A DNA stretch of 64,000 nt from Cladophialophora immunda (GCF_000835495.1 NW_015622542.1:1386485-1450484), one strand, 5' to 3'. Numbered from the stretch's first letter, positions 1-12,654 are shown. The notes: generated by a model not told the origin, from the letters alone. Translations and numbers: made by a program.

Positions 1-331
1 GGTATTTGAGTAAAAGAAAAGAAAAAAGGTTCTGTAAAAAAGTGTCGTCCATAGGAGAGCACTACCTCCCAACTTCCCACTGTCCTTGGGGACTTCCCAA
101 TTCAAAATAATATTCTCTCCTCCATTTCCCATGTTGCGGACTGTAAACGTTGACTCGACTCAACCTCGGGACCTTGCCGAGGGAGTTCAGAGACATTGCC
201 CGCACCTCACAAATGACACTGGGAGCGGCGTGGGTAATGAGGGTTCCCCCCTCCCTTTTCTATTTGCGCCGGATTTTTGTTTTTTTTCTCCATTCAGGGG
301 TATATCGGACTCGGTTCGTCGAGAAAAGGTA
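1..331. other. 3' flank, no gene seen
   Basis: The first 331 bases hold no supportable gene. This is the 3' flank of the cupredoxin gene on the minus strand and contains A- and T-rich runs. Overlapping plus-strand frames of 79-98 codons show no domain and overlap that gene's end. Confidence 0.5.
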
Positions 332-1323
332 TTACCACAGAGCCAGCAGCGCACCGAGAGCAAGACCGACCACACCTGTTGATGATTGAGGCACGAAGCC
401 TGGAACAGCGGCACCAGTAAATGTAGCAGGAGCCACGACTGCTGAGCTCGAAGGTGGCGCAACAGTCTGTGCTGGGGCGACGGGCGAGGAGCTTGCCGGA
501 GGCGCACCACCAAAGGCGAACGTCGATTCAGCTGGAGGCGCAGCAGGAGGCGCCGATGACTCCGAAGGTGGCGGGCCGCCATAAGCTGGAGGCGGAGCAC
601 TACCGCTGGGAGGAGGAGTGGTGACATTAACGAGTGGTATCTTGGCCGCGTTGGCAATGTAGGCGTCGATAGTGTTAGGTGACGAGTCGTTCTGGTTGAT
701 AACCATGGCCATACCCTTTTCGCAGTGGTTGGTCTGGCCGCAGTAAATCCAGATGGGCTTGGTGTCGTTGACCAGGACGTTGTAAACCGGGGTAAATGGC
801 TCAGTGCCGGTCAGCGGAACGAAGCCAGATTTCAGCCCAGGACGTGTGGCGGAAGTGAGATTGGCGGCAATAGGTTTGCAAGGGTCAGCAAAGGACGACT
901 CTGTGACGGTGTGGTTCTGCGCGAACGTTAGACCAGAAAGACGCGAACCACGCGCAGAAGACATACCTTTGGGTGAAACTGGAATTGGACAACAGATCCG
1001 ATTGGCGCGGTGACCTTGTTGGGAAAATACTTCAGAGAGCCGTTTGCGTCCGAGACAGACACAACCTGGACAATCAATTGACCGGGTTGAGTCGACATTG
1101 GTGGTGCGCTGCCAGTCTGCATCGGCTGGCAACCAGACGGGCAGGACGCTGCAGCGAATGCTGGAGGTCCTTGACTGCTGCCGCTGCCCCAACTGCTCCA
1201 ACCACCGCTACCGCTGCCGGAGCCGCTGCCGCTATAGCTGCCACCACCATAACCGCCGCTGCCATACTGCGCGAAGGCAGACGCCGCGAAAAGGGTGGAG
1301 ACGAGAAGAGTCTTCAAAGACAT
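332..1323 (-). CDS. Secreted GPI-type cupredoxin (extracellular serine-rich protein family)
   Basis: Two exons (967-1323 and 332-916) joined across a 50-nt intron give 313 residues. A signal peptide (about residues 1-18, ending AFAQ) is followed by a Gly/Ser/Tyr-rich spacer to about residue 55, then one cupredoxin domain (about 80-195). Type 1 copper ligands are visible: His121 in NHT, Cys178 in IYCG, His183 in NHC and Met188 in KGM. A Ser/Pro/Ala-rich stalk and a hydrophobic C-terminus (GLALGALLAL) suggest a GPI anchor. The ATG at 1323 was chosen because it begins the signal peptide. Fungal members of this family are cell-surface proteins of poorly known function. The splice rests on the donor GTATGT, the acceptor GCGCAG and continuity of the fold. 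Confidence 0.85.
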
Positions 1324-2865
1324 GTTTGGCGAGATTTTGCGAGGGAAAAGTGAGGTGTCAAATAATGTTTGATATTGGAGATGGACGGCTGGGATGGTAC
1401 GAGACAACGAGCGACCGGCGCAAGAACAGAAAACTGCAGTGCGTCAAGCAGCAGAAAAGGAATGAACAGGACCGGTACTAGAGAGTACACGAAGACCACT
1501 TTTGGTTGGTATAAAGATGGAATGGAGAGAGGAAAGAAACGCATTTCGAAACAGCAACACAGGAGACATATGTAGGCCCGCGAGAAAGCAGGAGGCTGTG
1601 CAAAGGACGGAACAGGAGAGAGTCCGGATCTAGGAACTGAGATTATGGATCTGGATAGGCCAGGGACATGGCACTCGTAGAGTCTCGTCACCTTGTCATG
1701 TTTGCCCCTGGAGGAGGTTGAAGACATTGTGGACGAGTCGTCACACATCCGTCTCAGGTGCAAGGGGATATCTGAGACGCGACAGGCGAGAAGAGCCTTG
1801 CGGAGAGAGCGCAAAGAAGCACGGAGGCCGGCGTCAAAATGTCGATAGCTAGGAATAGAGTCACAACGGAGGCGCGAGGAGGGAGGAGTCGAGTGTCGCA
1901 GAATGAGAGGCCAGCGGTGCATCCGAAGCGCTGGGAGGTTTTGAATGGTGTTTGAGGCAGGAGAAGGAGCGCGACTCTGAGGCACAAGACGTTTCCGACC
2001 GGCGGAGCGCCTTTCCCAGTTGGGGCTAGCGCAATATCAGGCCTTGGCACTCGGCGGACTCGCAGACTCACGGCCCTCCCTTCCATCTCGCTTCCCAGCC
2101 ACGTCCCATCCCCATACAACTCGCTTCACGTAGATCTTGCACCCTCGAGGCCTCGATCTGGGCCTGGATCCCTTTGCTGGGAAAAGCTTGTCTGCGGCTC
2201 TACCCTTGTTCTTTCCTCCGGGGTTGCAGCCTCGGCTGGCAGCCTTCCGAGTTTCAAAGGGACAAATAATCACAGAGACATCGAGGCTCAGCCACTCTCA
2301 CAGTCATCGCTGGGCCCAAGCCTGAAGCCGGAATGTCCCTTACCGAAAGTGCAGTTAACGGGTACTTGCGATGAAGATGATTAACTGCAGACTACCGAGT
2401 ATCTTCCTCCGAATGAGGGTGGACCAGCTGCCCTCGCAGGCAAGAACCATGAACGTTGAATTTCCCTTTGATTAGCTATTTGCTATTCCGTTATGCTCTG
2501 CTACCGCGTGCTTTCACAGGTCCTTTCTGAATTGTCTCCCTTGTCGAAGCGTACGACGAAGTCAGTCTTGCACTGTCTCAAACCACAGATTTCCCACGAG
2601 GATCCTTTTCCTGCGTAATCATACATTGTTCCTCCAGTATTATCAGTAGACATACTTCCCATGGTAACTCCGTGCCTCGAGGGCGTTGATTTTGAGCGCC
2701 TGGACCGGAACCTGAGGCTTGAATACCTACCGTACACCTTACCCCTTCAGCCACTTGCGCCTTGCACGTGGGTTGCCCTTCCCATCAGAACTATCGCTGG
2801 ACGTCATGAGTCAGGTAATCCGTCAAAGGACAGTTACCAACAGAACAAAGACCTCCAATGGACAT
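1324..2865. other. Intergenic, no gene seen
   Basis: This 1.5 kb stretch lies upstream of the cupredoxin gene and downstream of the BED-finger gene. Minus-strand open frames here (for example 1314-1985) have unstructured, Ser/Arg-rich translations with no domain and no plausible splice partners. I see only promoter and terminator space. Confidence 0.4.
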
Positions 2866-3703
2866 TTAAGTCATAGTGTACCCACTAGGTGGTGTAGGAG
2901 CGATAAAATCCCACTGCCCGGGAGGCAGATTGCTACGATTATTGGGGGGGGTGCCGGTGTAGCTGGGACTCTGAGGCCGAGAGCCCTCCTGCATGTTGGT
3001 CAAGGCAGGGTCGACCTCGGCATCAGGCTTCCTCTTCTTGGGTGGTCGGCCGCGAGGGCGAGGTGCGCTGGGAGGATCAAGGACGTATTCTTCTTTGAGC
3101 TGCATGGAGTCACTTGGATTGTAGCCTCGTTCGCGCGCAAGTCGTCGGAGGCCAGTAATCACCTTTGGCTCCATTCCGGTGATCTCCTGGATGCGGTCGT
3201 ACGCGATGCTTGCCTCTGCCAGTGCCAATGCCTGAATGCGCACAGCGGTGCTAACATCGCCCATTTTGGGAAGCTTTGGAGCCTTTGTGTCTGTGGTCTT
3301 TTGCGCCCAGTCGGTCGAGCGTTTGAAGAATGCTTGAGGATCGGCGGCTTGACGGGTAATGCTGTTCTCGATGCCTTGTTCTTTCATGGAGTCAAGGTAG
3401 TTTTGGCAGCCGAGAAGGTGGACACGCTGGCGAGAGGTATGCTGGGCCATTTCTCTGCTGCAGTACTTGCATCGTACCTGCGCAAGCTTCTGGTGGTGAC
3501 ATTAGTGAGAGGTTGATTTTGGGGCCGAACATGATGCGCAAGCCGTACCTGAGTGCCCTCTGGATCTTGAGGGATAATGTCCCATGCTGAGTGAGTTTCG
3601 GTGTCACCTGGTTTGTTTTTGTACCCTCCTGACTGGAGAGAGCTGATTAGCTTGCGTCGATGATGCTGAGAGTCGAATAGGAACTTACGCCTGGACCACC
3701 CAT
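2866..3703 (-). CDS. BED-type zinc finger / AT-hook nuclear protein
   Basis: Three exons (3689-3703, 3549-3632, 2866-3489) joined in phase 0 give 240 residues, starting with a 5-codon microexon (MGGPG). Exon 3 opens with a zinc-binding pattern C-x2-C-x13-H-x3-C (from RCKYC to HLLGC), typical of BED fingers. A helical segment follows around IAYDRIQEITGMEPKVI, resembling a helix-turn-helix. An AT-hook-like basic patch, PRPRGRPPKKRKP, and a Pro-rich tail end the protein. Both introns have good branch points (GCTAATC, CACTAAT). The architecture suggests DNA binding; no enzymatic domain is seen, so it may be a domesticated transposon-type finger. A run of eight G on the plus strand (about 2946-2953) lies in the coding part and is a spot where assembly errors could shift the frame. 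Confidence 0.75.
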
Positions 3704-4042
3704 AGTGAACTGGAAGAAGACTCAGACTCAAGAATGACACTCGGTCGTGATCGTCTTAGCTGCGTAATTTTGGAGGTCTGACTGGTGATAAAGAGATGGA
3801 CGGGGCTGATGTGCGGGAGATGAGGTGGGTAGAGGGGAAAGTGGTCGTCAAGTGAGAGTGAAGAGAAATGTCATTTCAGTGTCATTTGAGGGCCCGTGGT
3901 TGCCCGACTCGCCGACTGTCCCGGGCGGTGCGGCCCCAAGACCCAAAACATTGGGCGAGGCACGCGTCACACAATAAACACGACATCATACCCCCCTCAG
4001 CATTGTTGCGGTTGCGCCTCCTCTTCTTCGAAGGCTACCATC
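3704..4042. other. Divergent promoter region
   Basis: These 339 bases separate the divergently transcribed BED-finger and Mtw1 genes and presumably hold both promoters. No TATA box near either start is convincing. Confidence 0.5.
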
Positions 4043-5066
4043 ATGGCGGACTCGTCACAAGCGGCGACGTCGCTCTTGACCGAGCACCTGCAGTATACAC
4101 CTTTGGTAGGTTACTGGCAATAGAATGGGACTTGCGCGACTGACGAGCCGCAGTCACTAATCGACGACATTATCAACTCGGTCAATAACTTTGTTTACCA
4201 AGGAGTCGGTAGCCTGGAAACAGGACTCCTGACGACCCCTCCTGAGAAGCTAGGCTTCAAGGCTGTCAAGACTGTGGGCGACGACTGCCTGGAAGAATTC
4301 GAGTTCGCCGAAGCCAAGAGAGAGATCGAAGAAGGCCTTCACAAACTCGAGACCCTGCTCAACTCGACGGTTGACAAGAACTTTGACAAATTTGAGATAT
4401 ATGTGCTCAGGAATATCCTCTCTGTGCCTGCAGAACTGGTCAACTGGGTCCAGTTGAGTCATTACGAGGTGGGCGAAACTGAGACTGCGCGGACGTGGTT
4501 TTGGGGATCGAGCTAACTGCGCGCAGAACATATCACTTCCGCCGCCGGAGAACGCGCCCACCGTCGAGAGTGTGCAACTCCTGCGGCGCAAGCTGGCCGC
4601 CTCGCGGACTGTGTCGTATGCCCTCATAGAAGAGCACAAGCGGAATGAGGCAGTCCTCCGACAACTAAGAAATCTGATTGGCAATACACATCCCGCAACA
4701 AACAGCCTCTCTTTCCTCCTAGACGGCGCCTCTGCCCAGACCCAGAATGGACCTCAGCACAATGATCACCGAGATTTGACCACCAACACGAACTTTGCTA
4801 TCTCACAGCTCCCCGCACTCAAGTCGTTGCTCGCCGAACTGCGACCAAGGCTGGCATCGCTAAAAGATACTGACATGAGCATCTCGAGTGCCAAGGATGA
4901 AGTCAAAGAGGAGCGCAGAGGTTATATCGAGCAACGAACACGATCGCATCTAGAGCGCAATGGGGAAGCCTCGGCAGAAGATTCTACAGCATTGCCTGGC
5001 AAGCGGGTCGACCCGGAGGAGGTGCAAGCCCTGGAAAAGGTCGCTTCCATATTCGACCCGGTATGA
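4043..5066 (+). CDS. MTW1: Kinetochore subunit Mtw1/Mis12 (MIND complex)
   Basis: Three exons (4043-4105, 4154-4468, 4527-5066) give 305 residues with consistent phases. The N-terminus (TSLLTEHLQYTPLSLIDD, then INSVNNFVYQG and a Leu-rich helix) matches the conserved Mis12 head, and PPEKLGF follows. After about residue 100 the protein is mostly charged heptad-like helix (KREIEEGLHKLETLL; RRKLAASRTVSYALIEEHK), as expected for the coiled-coil rod. Mis12 family proteins sit in the four-subunit MIND complex that links inner centromeric chromatin to the Ndc80 complex. The length is normal for ascomycete orthologues. The stop at 5064-5066 directly follows a sequence that could also be a donor (GTATGA), so a short extra exon is possible but not needed. 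Confidence 0.9.
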
Positions 5067-6516
5067 TGGCCAGCGATGTGAATTCCAAACACGTGAACTT
5101 ACCCCACCACGAGAGCGGGCTTGGATACGAGTGCGTTCGAGACGATGAGCTCCAATCGAAGCAGAATGTGACAGGTCATATCTACCTAAGGGGTCAAGAG
5201 GTCCAAGCGTGCATAAGGTTGCGCTGGCCAAAGTTGAGAAATTCTCCGATGTCCCGAAACTGGTGAGGGAGATACTGGTTTTGGAAGGAAGGCAGAAGTT
5301 CATTCTCCAGCATCTCAGTATGTTGTGCATGAAGTGGAAGTCATGTGGGGAGTGTTGTGTCGGCGCTGGACTTGCCATGGCACGGGGCAAGGCCCAAAGT
5401 GGTTGAAAGATGGAATGGGTTTTAAGATTTTGGCGGGCCAGGAGGTACGAAGACCCATTTGGCGGCCCGTGGTGTAACCGCTTCGAGCATGGCTGGTGGG
5501 GGAGAGTTGCAGAAGACGAGGGTTTTGCCTGATGGAAGGGAAGGGCCTGGGTCATGGCAAAAGTGGCATTGACGCGGAAGCGAGCAAAAGATAGAGGAAT
5601 TAGTTTCCTCATCAACCTGCTTTCAGCATGCCATGAGGTCGTGGATCGCAGGCTAGAGGTGCCTTTGCCCGGGATGATGGTGGAAAAAGACGGGCCAATG
5701 AGCGAATAGTGGTTGTCCTGCGACGCAGTCTCATCCACAGTCCAATGGGCGTTGAGGCGGTCATTGCACCGGGAAGCAGCAAGCAGCTGCGCCAGACGAG
5801 CCTGCAGCAAATGATGAGCCTGGGTGGGTGAAAGATGCTGGTGCCGATGCGCAGTTTGCAGGATTGACAGGTCGGTGAGTGTGAGCTGGCGGAGTCGATG
5901 CCAAAGATCGGCAGATGCAGTCCAATTGGCCAGTCAGAAGCCGCCGAACTGTCAGAACAGGGACCCACTCTGGCGGACCTTACTATAAATATGATTAGCG
6001 CCCTGCATGCGCCTGTCAACTAGCCAATCACCCGCCCGGAAGGTGCCAAGCTATGAGTTAAGCGCTGAACTCCCACTGGCTCCTCAATCTCTCCTCTACA
6101 TTGCTTCCCCCAGATGCAGGGGGGAAATCATCCTTCCCATTCCCACCTCTCTCATTATTGTCAGTTTCATTCACCAACCGAGCCTCCTAACCGCCGACCA
6201 TTGTATTACTGGTGGTGATGCTTCCATGATGATTCGCCCAGATCAGGCCGCGGAGGTCGATCAGAGACAAGCCCGATCTTTGAATAGATCAGAGACTACT
6301 GGATCCAAGATGTGGTCGGCCAGGTGAGTCTGTGAGCACGGAACAAATGGGTGGGATATAATAAAACAGAGCCTCATTTCTTTCCCTGTGCCCTCTTGTA
6401 TTGCACTTGGTTCGACATTCTGGTCTGTCTGGCGCTGGTTTCGCATTCCATCATCTTCCAACGTGTCTGTGTTCTGCTGTTTCTCGCATTGCCTCACGCG
6501 AACATCTCTATCTATC
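5067..6516. other. Intergenic, no gene seen
   Basis: This 1.45 kb stretch lies between Mtw1 and the four-span membrane protein. The longest frame (minus strand, ending in 4950) overlaps Mtw1 and reads as a shadow. The sequence just before 6517 is pyrimidine-rich, as in many fungal promoters. Confidence 0.4.
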
Positions 6517-7474
6517 ATGGAGAACCGCCTTACCACCTCCCGGCCTACCTCGTCGTCAGAGACCGAGACTCGTTCCAACAGTCCACCAAGGTCCCGGTCC
6601 AGCATGAATAAACTCGAGCCACCGCCCCCGACCCCAGCCTATGATGCATCCGCTCTCTTGATCCAGCCATCGCCGCTGCTTACCTCGTCCTTACATTCCC
6701 GAAACTCGGCAACTTCAGCTCAAGAATCTGCATATCTGCGACAGGCGAAATGGCTCCGATGGACCCGAGGTGTGCTGTCGATTTTGACCATTGCCACTGC
6801 CACCGCTGCTGTGGGCTGCGAGGGACATGTCTTGCACCGTTATAACAGAACGCACACGAGTTCCAATTGGCATTTGCCACCGCTGTGGCCGACAGATGTG
6901 GATGTGAGGCCGACGTTGGCCATATTGATCTCGGCCACCCTTATCATTGTCCTCAGTCTGAGCTATTTGATCGTGTCAATCATTCCAACGGTGAGCCTCT
7001 CTCCCTAGGGCACTTCTAGACAAACTTCATCTAACATGTCGACAGCCTTACTCCCGCACGCTTTTGTACAATGTCCTCTTCCTTGCGTCTTCCCTGGCAG
7101 GCATCATCCTCACCGTCTTCGCCATCCCTTTCAACAGTCTCCTCACCAGCCCAACGTCTCACCATCAGCGAGACTCAATCCAGTCATGGACCTGCAAATT
7201 CTCCCGTGGCGCCTCGCAATTCATGGCCGATGCCCATTCCCTGCAAATTCCAGTGTACGTAACCAACGGAATCCCGATTCCCGCTGGCTTTAAGAGACTG
7301 TGCAAGGAGAGCGAGGTGAGTCAGGGGCTGATTGCCGCGCTGCTGGCCCTGGAGGCGGTGAATGTGGGAGTGGCCGTGGTGGGCGTGTTGTTGGAGAGGA
7401 ACATGGCGAACAGGAGAACGCAGAGGTATGCTGAGAAAAGTGAGAAGCAGACGGTATCTTTTGAGAAGAATTAG
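6517..7474 (+). CDS. Four-span integral membrane protein, function unknown
   Basis: Two exons (6517-6990 and 7046-7474) give 300 residues; the 55-nt intron begins GTGAGC, carries CTAAC and ends GACAG, phase 0. A Ser/Pro-rich cytosolic-looking N-terminus of about 85 residues is followed by four hydrophobic spans: about 88-108 (GVLSILTIATATAAVG), 131-157 (LAILISATLIIVLSLSYLIV), 166-185 (FLASSLAGIILTVFAI) and 250-272 (LIAALLALEAVNVGVAVVGV). The loop between spans 3 and 4 contains two Cys and may be extracellular. The layout resembles MARVEL- or tetraspanin-like fungal membrane proteins, but I see no diagnostic motif. The ATG at 6517 is the first Met of the spliced frame giving a polar N-terminus. 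Confidence 0.7.
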
Positions 7475-10400
7475 GGATTCGCTCAGACACCAGGCGGAGC
7501 CCACTGGCTCAGATCCTTCGTCACAAGGTCCTGACCCACGGCAATATGGGTTTCGAGGAGGCGCCGCCTGTTGAACGGGACGTGCTGGCTATGGTGGTAG
7601 ATTGGCAGAATGCTTTGGAGCGACACTATTAACTTTCACTTGGGAGTCCTCTGGGCGGCTGCTACAATGTATTTTCCTTCGAGGACGAAAGGTTTCTTCG
7701 TCATATGTTCTACGCATATAATCAAGACAAGCAATGACTACTATCCGCGACGGCCATCCTGTACCACGTCTCATACGGGCGGATAGAAGCCGACGGTACC
7801 ATATATATCTATAGTGTGTACATGTACTTGGTACTTAGCCACAGTCCCTAACCTCTCCACCCTTTTTGGAGTCGAGCTTCAGCGCTCTTCCTACGAATCT
7901 CAACCGAGACAGTGTCCTTTAAAGCCCGACGGGAGCATCTATTGATGCGTGCGTCCTGCTCTGAGATCCCCGCACACGGTGCAAGTATCCCAACCTGATT
8001 GGCGAGCAGGCTGCGTCCTATCGCTACCTATTCTTTCGAGTCCCACCCCTCGTTACTCTGACAACATGCATGCGGGACGGCGTGATGGCCGACGATGTGC
8101 TGGCTGGCACCAAACCATATCGCCCGCCTCGGTGGGCCCAGACAAGCCAGGCTTCCCTTGCTCCTTCAAGCAGTCACCCTCTCTGCATTTGTCGATGCCG
8201 TATCCCTCGGTTAAGAACAATGGCGAGCTTCTTCCGTGTTCATTCCGAACAAGTCCGAAAACGGTCTTGACCCAGCTGTGGAATTCAGGCTTCGACAAAC
8301 ATGAATTCTCTGAGAAAGCAGCTCAATGGTAGCGGAAGCAAGACTCGACGGCACCACAGCACCTGGATGAAGGGACCGTGATAAGGCGATACGTTTGGAG
8401 GTTTCCTTCGGCGTTTGACGGTGTGACTTTATTGAGCCTGCGACAATGCTATCTACCAACCGAGATGTCATTCTCGTTCCTTGTCTAGTTCGCGCATTGG
8501 CGAGCATATGGTCTACTCAAGCGTGGTTTCTTATCGGCAGATGTCGTTCAAGCAAACATTCCACCCCGCAGCAGAGATGACGACCTGGACCGACCTCAGC
8601 GGGGCTCAGCTCATGGACAAGTCGCAGTGCTCGTCCTCGCTCAGAGAATCCCGACCGGATTAAAACATGCAGTTAATGACGATTCATGGTCTCCATGGGA
8701 AGGGTCGATCTGGCCGTGGATGCAAGAACGTCTTCCACCAGTGTGACCAATGCAGGGCCACGAACATTGGGAACTGCGCTTGATCGGGTGTGAGACAGAG
8801 TGCAAAGCATGCAAAAGGATGACATGCTGCTGAAGGTGGTAGCCTGGCATGGCTCTAGGGGCCACCATGGCTTCTTAAATTGTCATCCTTCGGGCTGGAG
8901 AAGCGTCTTCTCTGTGAGTGCAATGATATCCTTCCAGATAGATCTCCCGGTTCGGCACTTCAGACGACAGGACACTACAGGAATCCGGGCACTATGGCGG
9001 AGGCTACAGGATATTGAAGTCGCAACGAACCCGGGGCGGGCTTACCTTCGACAGTGTTGGCCTGCTTGTTTCGTGACCTGAGTCTCGGGGACTTCGAGTT
9101 CTAAATGCGGCCAACCAATACGTTTCATTGACACACGCTTGTCAAGTGCACGACTCGACAGTGGATGAAGCAGCCAACAACTGACCAAAGAACAAGGGAG
9201 GGCTGGCAAGCCGATATCCAGGCAGTGGTGTGGAGTCTTACGCGAGGCTCCGGAAGGGCAGGCCAGGAGCTCAGAGCTCGTCTTTTGGCCTTCATCACCC
9301 GAAAGCGTCGTCTGCCCACTGGTCTGCCCTTCTGAAGCCTCGTGGGCCTCCGAACTAATACGCTGCTTCAGGGAAGTGAAGATCTCCCGAACGGGAACCG
9401 GCTTGAGGACCATCCATATCGATCTTCCAACAGCATCGATTCCTTCAACAACCACTACTCCAAGTTGAAATCCAACGCCTTGCACCACGAGGGCCACACC
9501 ACTTCTTAAGAGTGAGTTTGTCCGTAGTCGATCCTGATATCAGCCACAGGAAGCCGCAAAAGAGCGGCTTCGACAACCCTCCCCCCATCAGGCCTATGGG
9601 CTAAGAGCGTGCGACAACACGAAGCTTCATCAACATGATTTTCCGCACACGTCGTCAGTCATTATAACGCGACTGGCGTTGGCTAGACCTTCGATGAGGA
9701 CGCATGAGTGGAAGTCTAGTGCATTGATGAAGGAGCTCGGCATTTGTGATGTCGATACTAGAAAACAACAGAGAATAGCTCCAATTTTGTGCGCTCTTCG
9801 CCCGAATTCACGGTCCTCTATCAGCGCCTCGGAATGACGACTCTGCATTACCGTCAAGCAATCCCATGGACGGGACAGAGAACAAGGCCAGCAGACTAAT
9901 CCACGGTGAGAATGAAAGGCTACGTTCTCGCAAACCATGTTAACTTCCGAGAGACCTTGGGACGTTCTCTCACGCCAACACGTTGAGCTCTTAGCGACGC
10001 ACTCACATGTTTGCACGGAAAGAGCTGTTATCCACCCATGACTGGAAATGGCTTTGTCTCCTCGCAGCTGTCCTTAAGCTGACGGCGGTGTCACCAAGTC
10101 CGCTCTCAATGCAACTCGCTGGGCTACTGGAACCATCACACATGGCGCACCGGCTGGCCCAGGACCCCCTCCTTGCGCTGTTCCAAAGTACGGATACAGC
10201 TCTCAATCTCAGATCGGGAACACCGATTACCCTCTGTGCGGGCCAAGTAAGGAAGAGCTCACCGGAAATCCAACACCCGGTCGGAGACCTTTACTGCCAA
10301 TGGTCAAAGCAGGTTCGTGATCTTGAAAACACCAACCAACTCGCATGCATTCCATGCCCGCATCTCATGAGCGTCTTTGTGGGATCGGGCCGATCACAAT

Positions 10401-11420
10401 CCTCTCTCAGATATTTCCGGGTTTGGCTCTGAGTACATCTCTTTGCACCCATCCTTGACGGATAATGGAAAACGAGTCAGGCTGGCGACGTCGAAGAGGA
10501 TGCATGATTGTACGATGCTGCTCCCAAGGTACCGCCATCCCAGCGATGAGGCATCGAGCACGGACGTCATAAAGAGTTGGCAAGGACCAGACCGGCTCGC
10601 TTCTGAGCCACCACAACCCTGCGGCAGCTACATGATGCGCGCTCTTGGGATGAGGCAGTCGCGTTATCTGCATTGCCGATTCGTCTGCTCAGAATCATCA
10701 GCTTCAACATACGAAATGCGCTCACCCGACATGAAGAAACGGAAGGAATCGCCCTAATCTCGCGGTTTGTCTCCAGCCCAGCGTGAGTACCACTATCACC
10801 GCCCATGTCCATCGGCCTGGTCCCTGCTATGGACAAGCATACGGGAAGGGTTGCGGAAGCGAGTACTCCAATCTCTCCCTACCGAGCTTACAAGATACTG
10901 TGTGCCGAGAACCTGGCGAGGTTTCTCGAATGCCCGCAAAGGCTGGACGAGGCTGAACGTGAAACACCCTTCCCACCGAATTCCGGAAGCACTTCTGCTG
11001 TACAGGCTCAGGATGCAGGGACCGACCTCCTCAGCTTGAGCCAGGGGGTGGAACGGATGCCACACGCAGCCTATGTTCTGTATGTGTGTGTCCTCTCTCT
11101 TGTCTCTACGTCCCTCTCCTCGCACAAGAGATGGATCAAATTTCCCGCCGCGCCGCGTCGCACCAGATCAGGGGCAAGGTGGTACAAAAAGATCCATCGC
11201 GCAGCAGCCATGACATGCAGCTTTTGCGTGGGTGTGTAGCACAAGAGCCACAGAGCACAAACGATCCCGCCACCCACCCTCCCTCCCCTGGCAGCCAGAA
11301 GATGAGGATGGCGACACAAGATCTCGTCGGCAGGAGGTCGTGCAACGGTTCACAATCCATCCACACCAAGCCAGGACGGGACGGGACAGACCAGGACAGG
11401 CCAGCACAAGGGGCAAGTTG

Positions 11421-11454
<34 letters not shown>
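11421..11454. repeat. AGTA tetranucleotide microsatellite
   Basis: The unit AGTA is repeated about 8.5 times without interruption. It lies in the long gene-free stretch, about 25 bases left of the inverted repeat. Confidence 0.95.
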
Positions 11455-11478
11455 AAGGGGCCAATTTCGATCTCGACC

Positions 11479-11520
11479 GTGCTGTGTTCCCCCAACTGGA
11501 GCGAAAGGGGAACACAGCAC
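11479..11520. repeat. Perfect 14-bp inverted repeat with 14-nt loop
   Basis: The left arm GTGCTGTGTTCCCC (11479-11492) is the exact reverse complement of the right arm GGGGAACACAGCAC (11507-11520), with a 14-base spacer. Transcribed from either strand it would form a stable hairpin. There is no T-run typical of a bacterial-type terminator, and no gene abuts it. Confidence 0.9.
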
Positions 11521-12654
11521 CAAGGCTTGACTTGGAGTTTACTTGAACGACTGACTGACTGGCTTGAACGGATGACAGGCCGACGACGGCGGAACAGACG
11601 CCAGGATGACAGAACGACGCATGCCATATACGACGCCAAGGTGAGCTGAGATAGGGGCACCAGCGGGCTCTACCATATCAGCAACCCCTTTTCTTTCGCT
11701 GGTACATTCCTCGACCTCACTGGGTTTCTTTTCTTCAAAGACCTTGTCCTTGCCCGGGAAGTATGTAGTACCACTGGGTTTGATACATGTGTACTAGAAC
11801 TGCTCCGATGAACTGCTCTGACATACTCCAGTCCGCACACGTCTTTTTATTGCTTGTCTAACCTCGTCTATGTCTATCCGACTTGGAATTCTACAATATC
11901 CCCAACCTATACCAGATGCGCTATTGATCCTCTTTCTGTTGTACAAATCCAATCAAGTCTTGCACCCGCTGCGCATTCATTAATCAATTCCCCGTCATCT
12001 TTCCACGGTAAATGTATTAGAAATAAGATTAACCATGTCCCGCACTTCACTCATCACGTAGGACAAGTCGAACGCAAGTAAGAGCTGACAATCATCGTCC
12101 GGTTAGTCTTCGCGATTGGAAATGATGAACATACTACCCAAGACTCCGACGCTATGGATTGATGATTGCATAGGTCTACGCCGAACAGAGGTCGAAAAAG
12201 TGTAAACATGAAATGCTGATGCTAACCGACAGAGAGGGAAGCAAACGAATCTGAGGCGCCGGCTCGAAGGATCGTCAGAGTCGAGTAACCTCGAAGCCTG
12301 AAGCATCAAGGCGGCGCGACCCCGTCCAGATGCAGCAGGTTAGTGGCCTTGTACATTGATTGCCGCGAATGTCGAAATTGAATTGAGTAATGAAAATGCA
12401 GGATGAGCTTTGGGATTTCCAAATCATAAGCCTTAAATGCGGGCTCGGGAAGCATGAAGGAACATTGGTAGCCAGAATCGCAGAAGAAGGCAAGAACTGT
12501 TGACTTTGCCCAAGCGGTGGAGAGATGATGGGCCGTCCTTCGGGGGGCCTTTAGAGGTTATTCGATCAGAGATGTCGGATCGTGTCATCTCGTGTCATCT
12601 CACGTGGTTATCCGAAAAAGTTTCTCGTTTGGTGGTTCCCTTAGGGCTTCCCGG

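Larger units (their letters stand above)
7475..12654. other. 5.2 kb without a convincing gene
   Basis: No open frame above about 174 codons occurs here, and none shows a recognisable domain, signal peptide or splice chain. The least implausible candidate is a minus-strand frame at 9042-9497 (about 151 codons, opening MALVVQGVGF), which I could not extend or identify. The stretch also holds an AGTA microsatellite and a strong inverted repeat (listed separately). Composition is similar to the neighbours, so heavy repeat-induced mutation is not obvious by eye. Non-coding RNA or a badly decayed element cannot be excluded. Confidence 0.35.

Noticed and set aside
4950..5810. Minus-strand frame of 286 codons overlapping the Mtw1 3' end
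   Set aside because: No domain, no promoter context, and Ser/Leu/Arg-rich composition typical of random GC-rich sequence.
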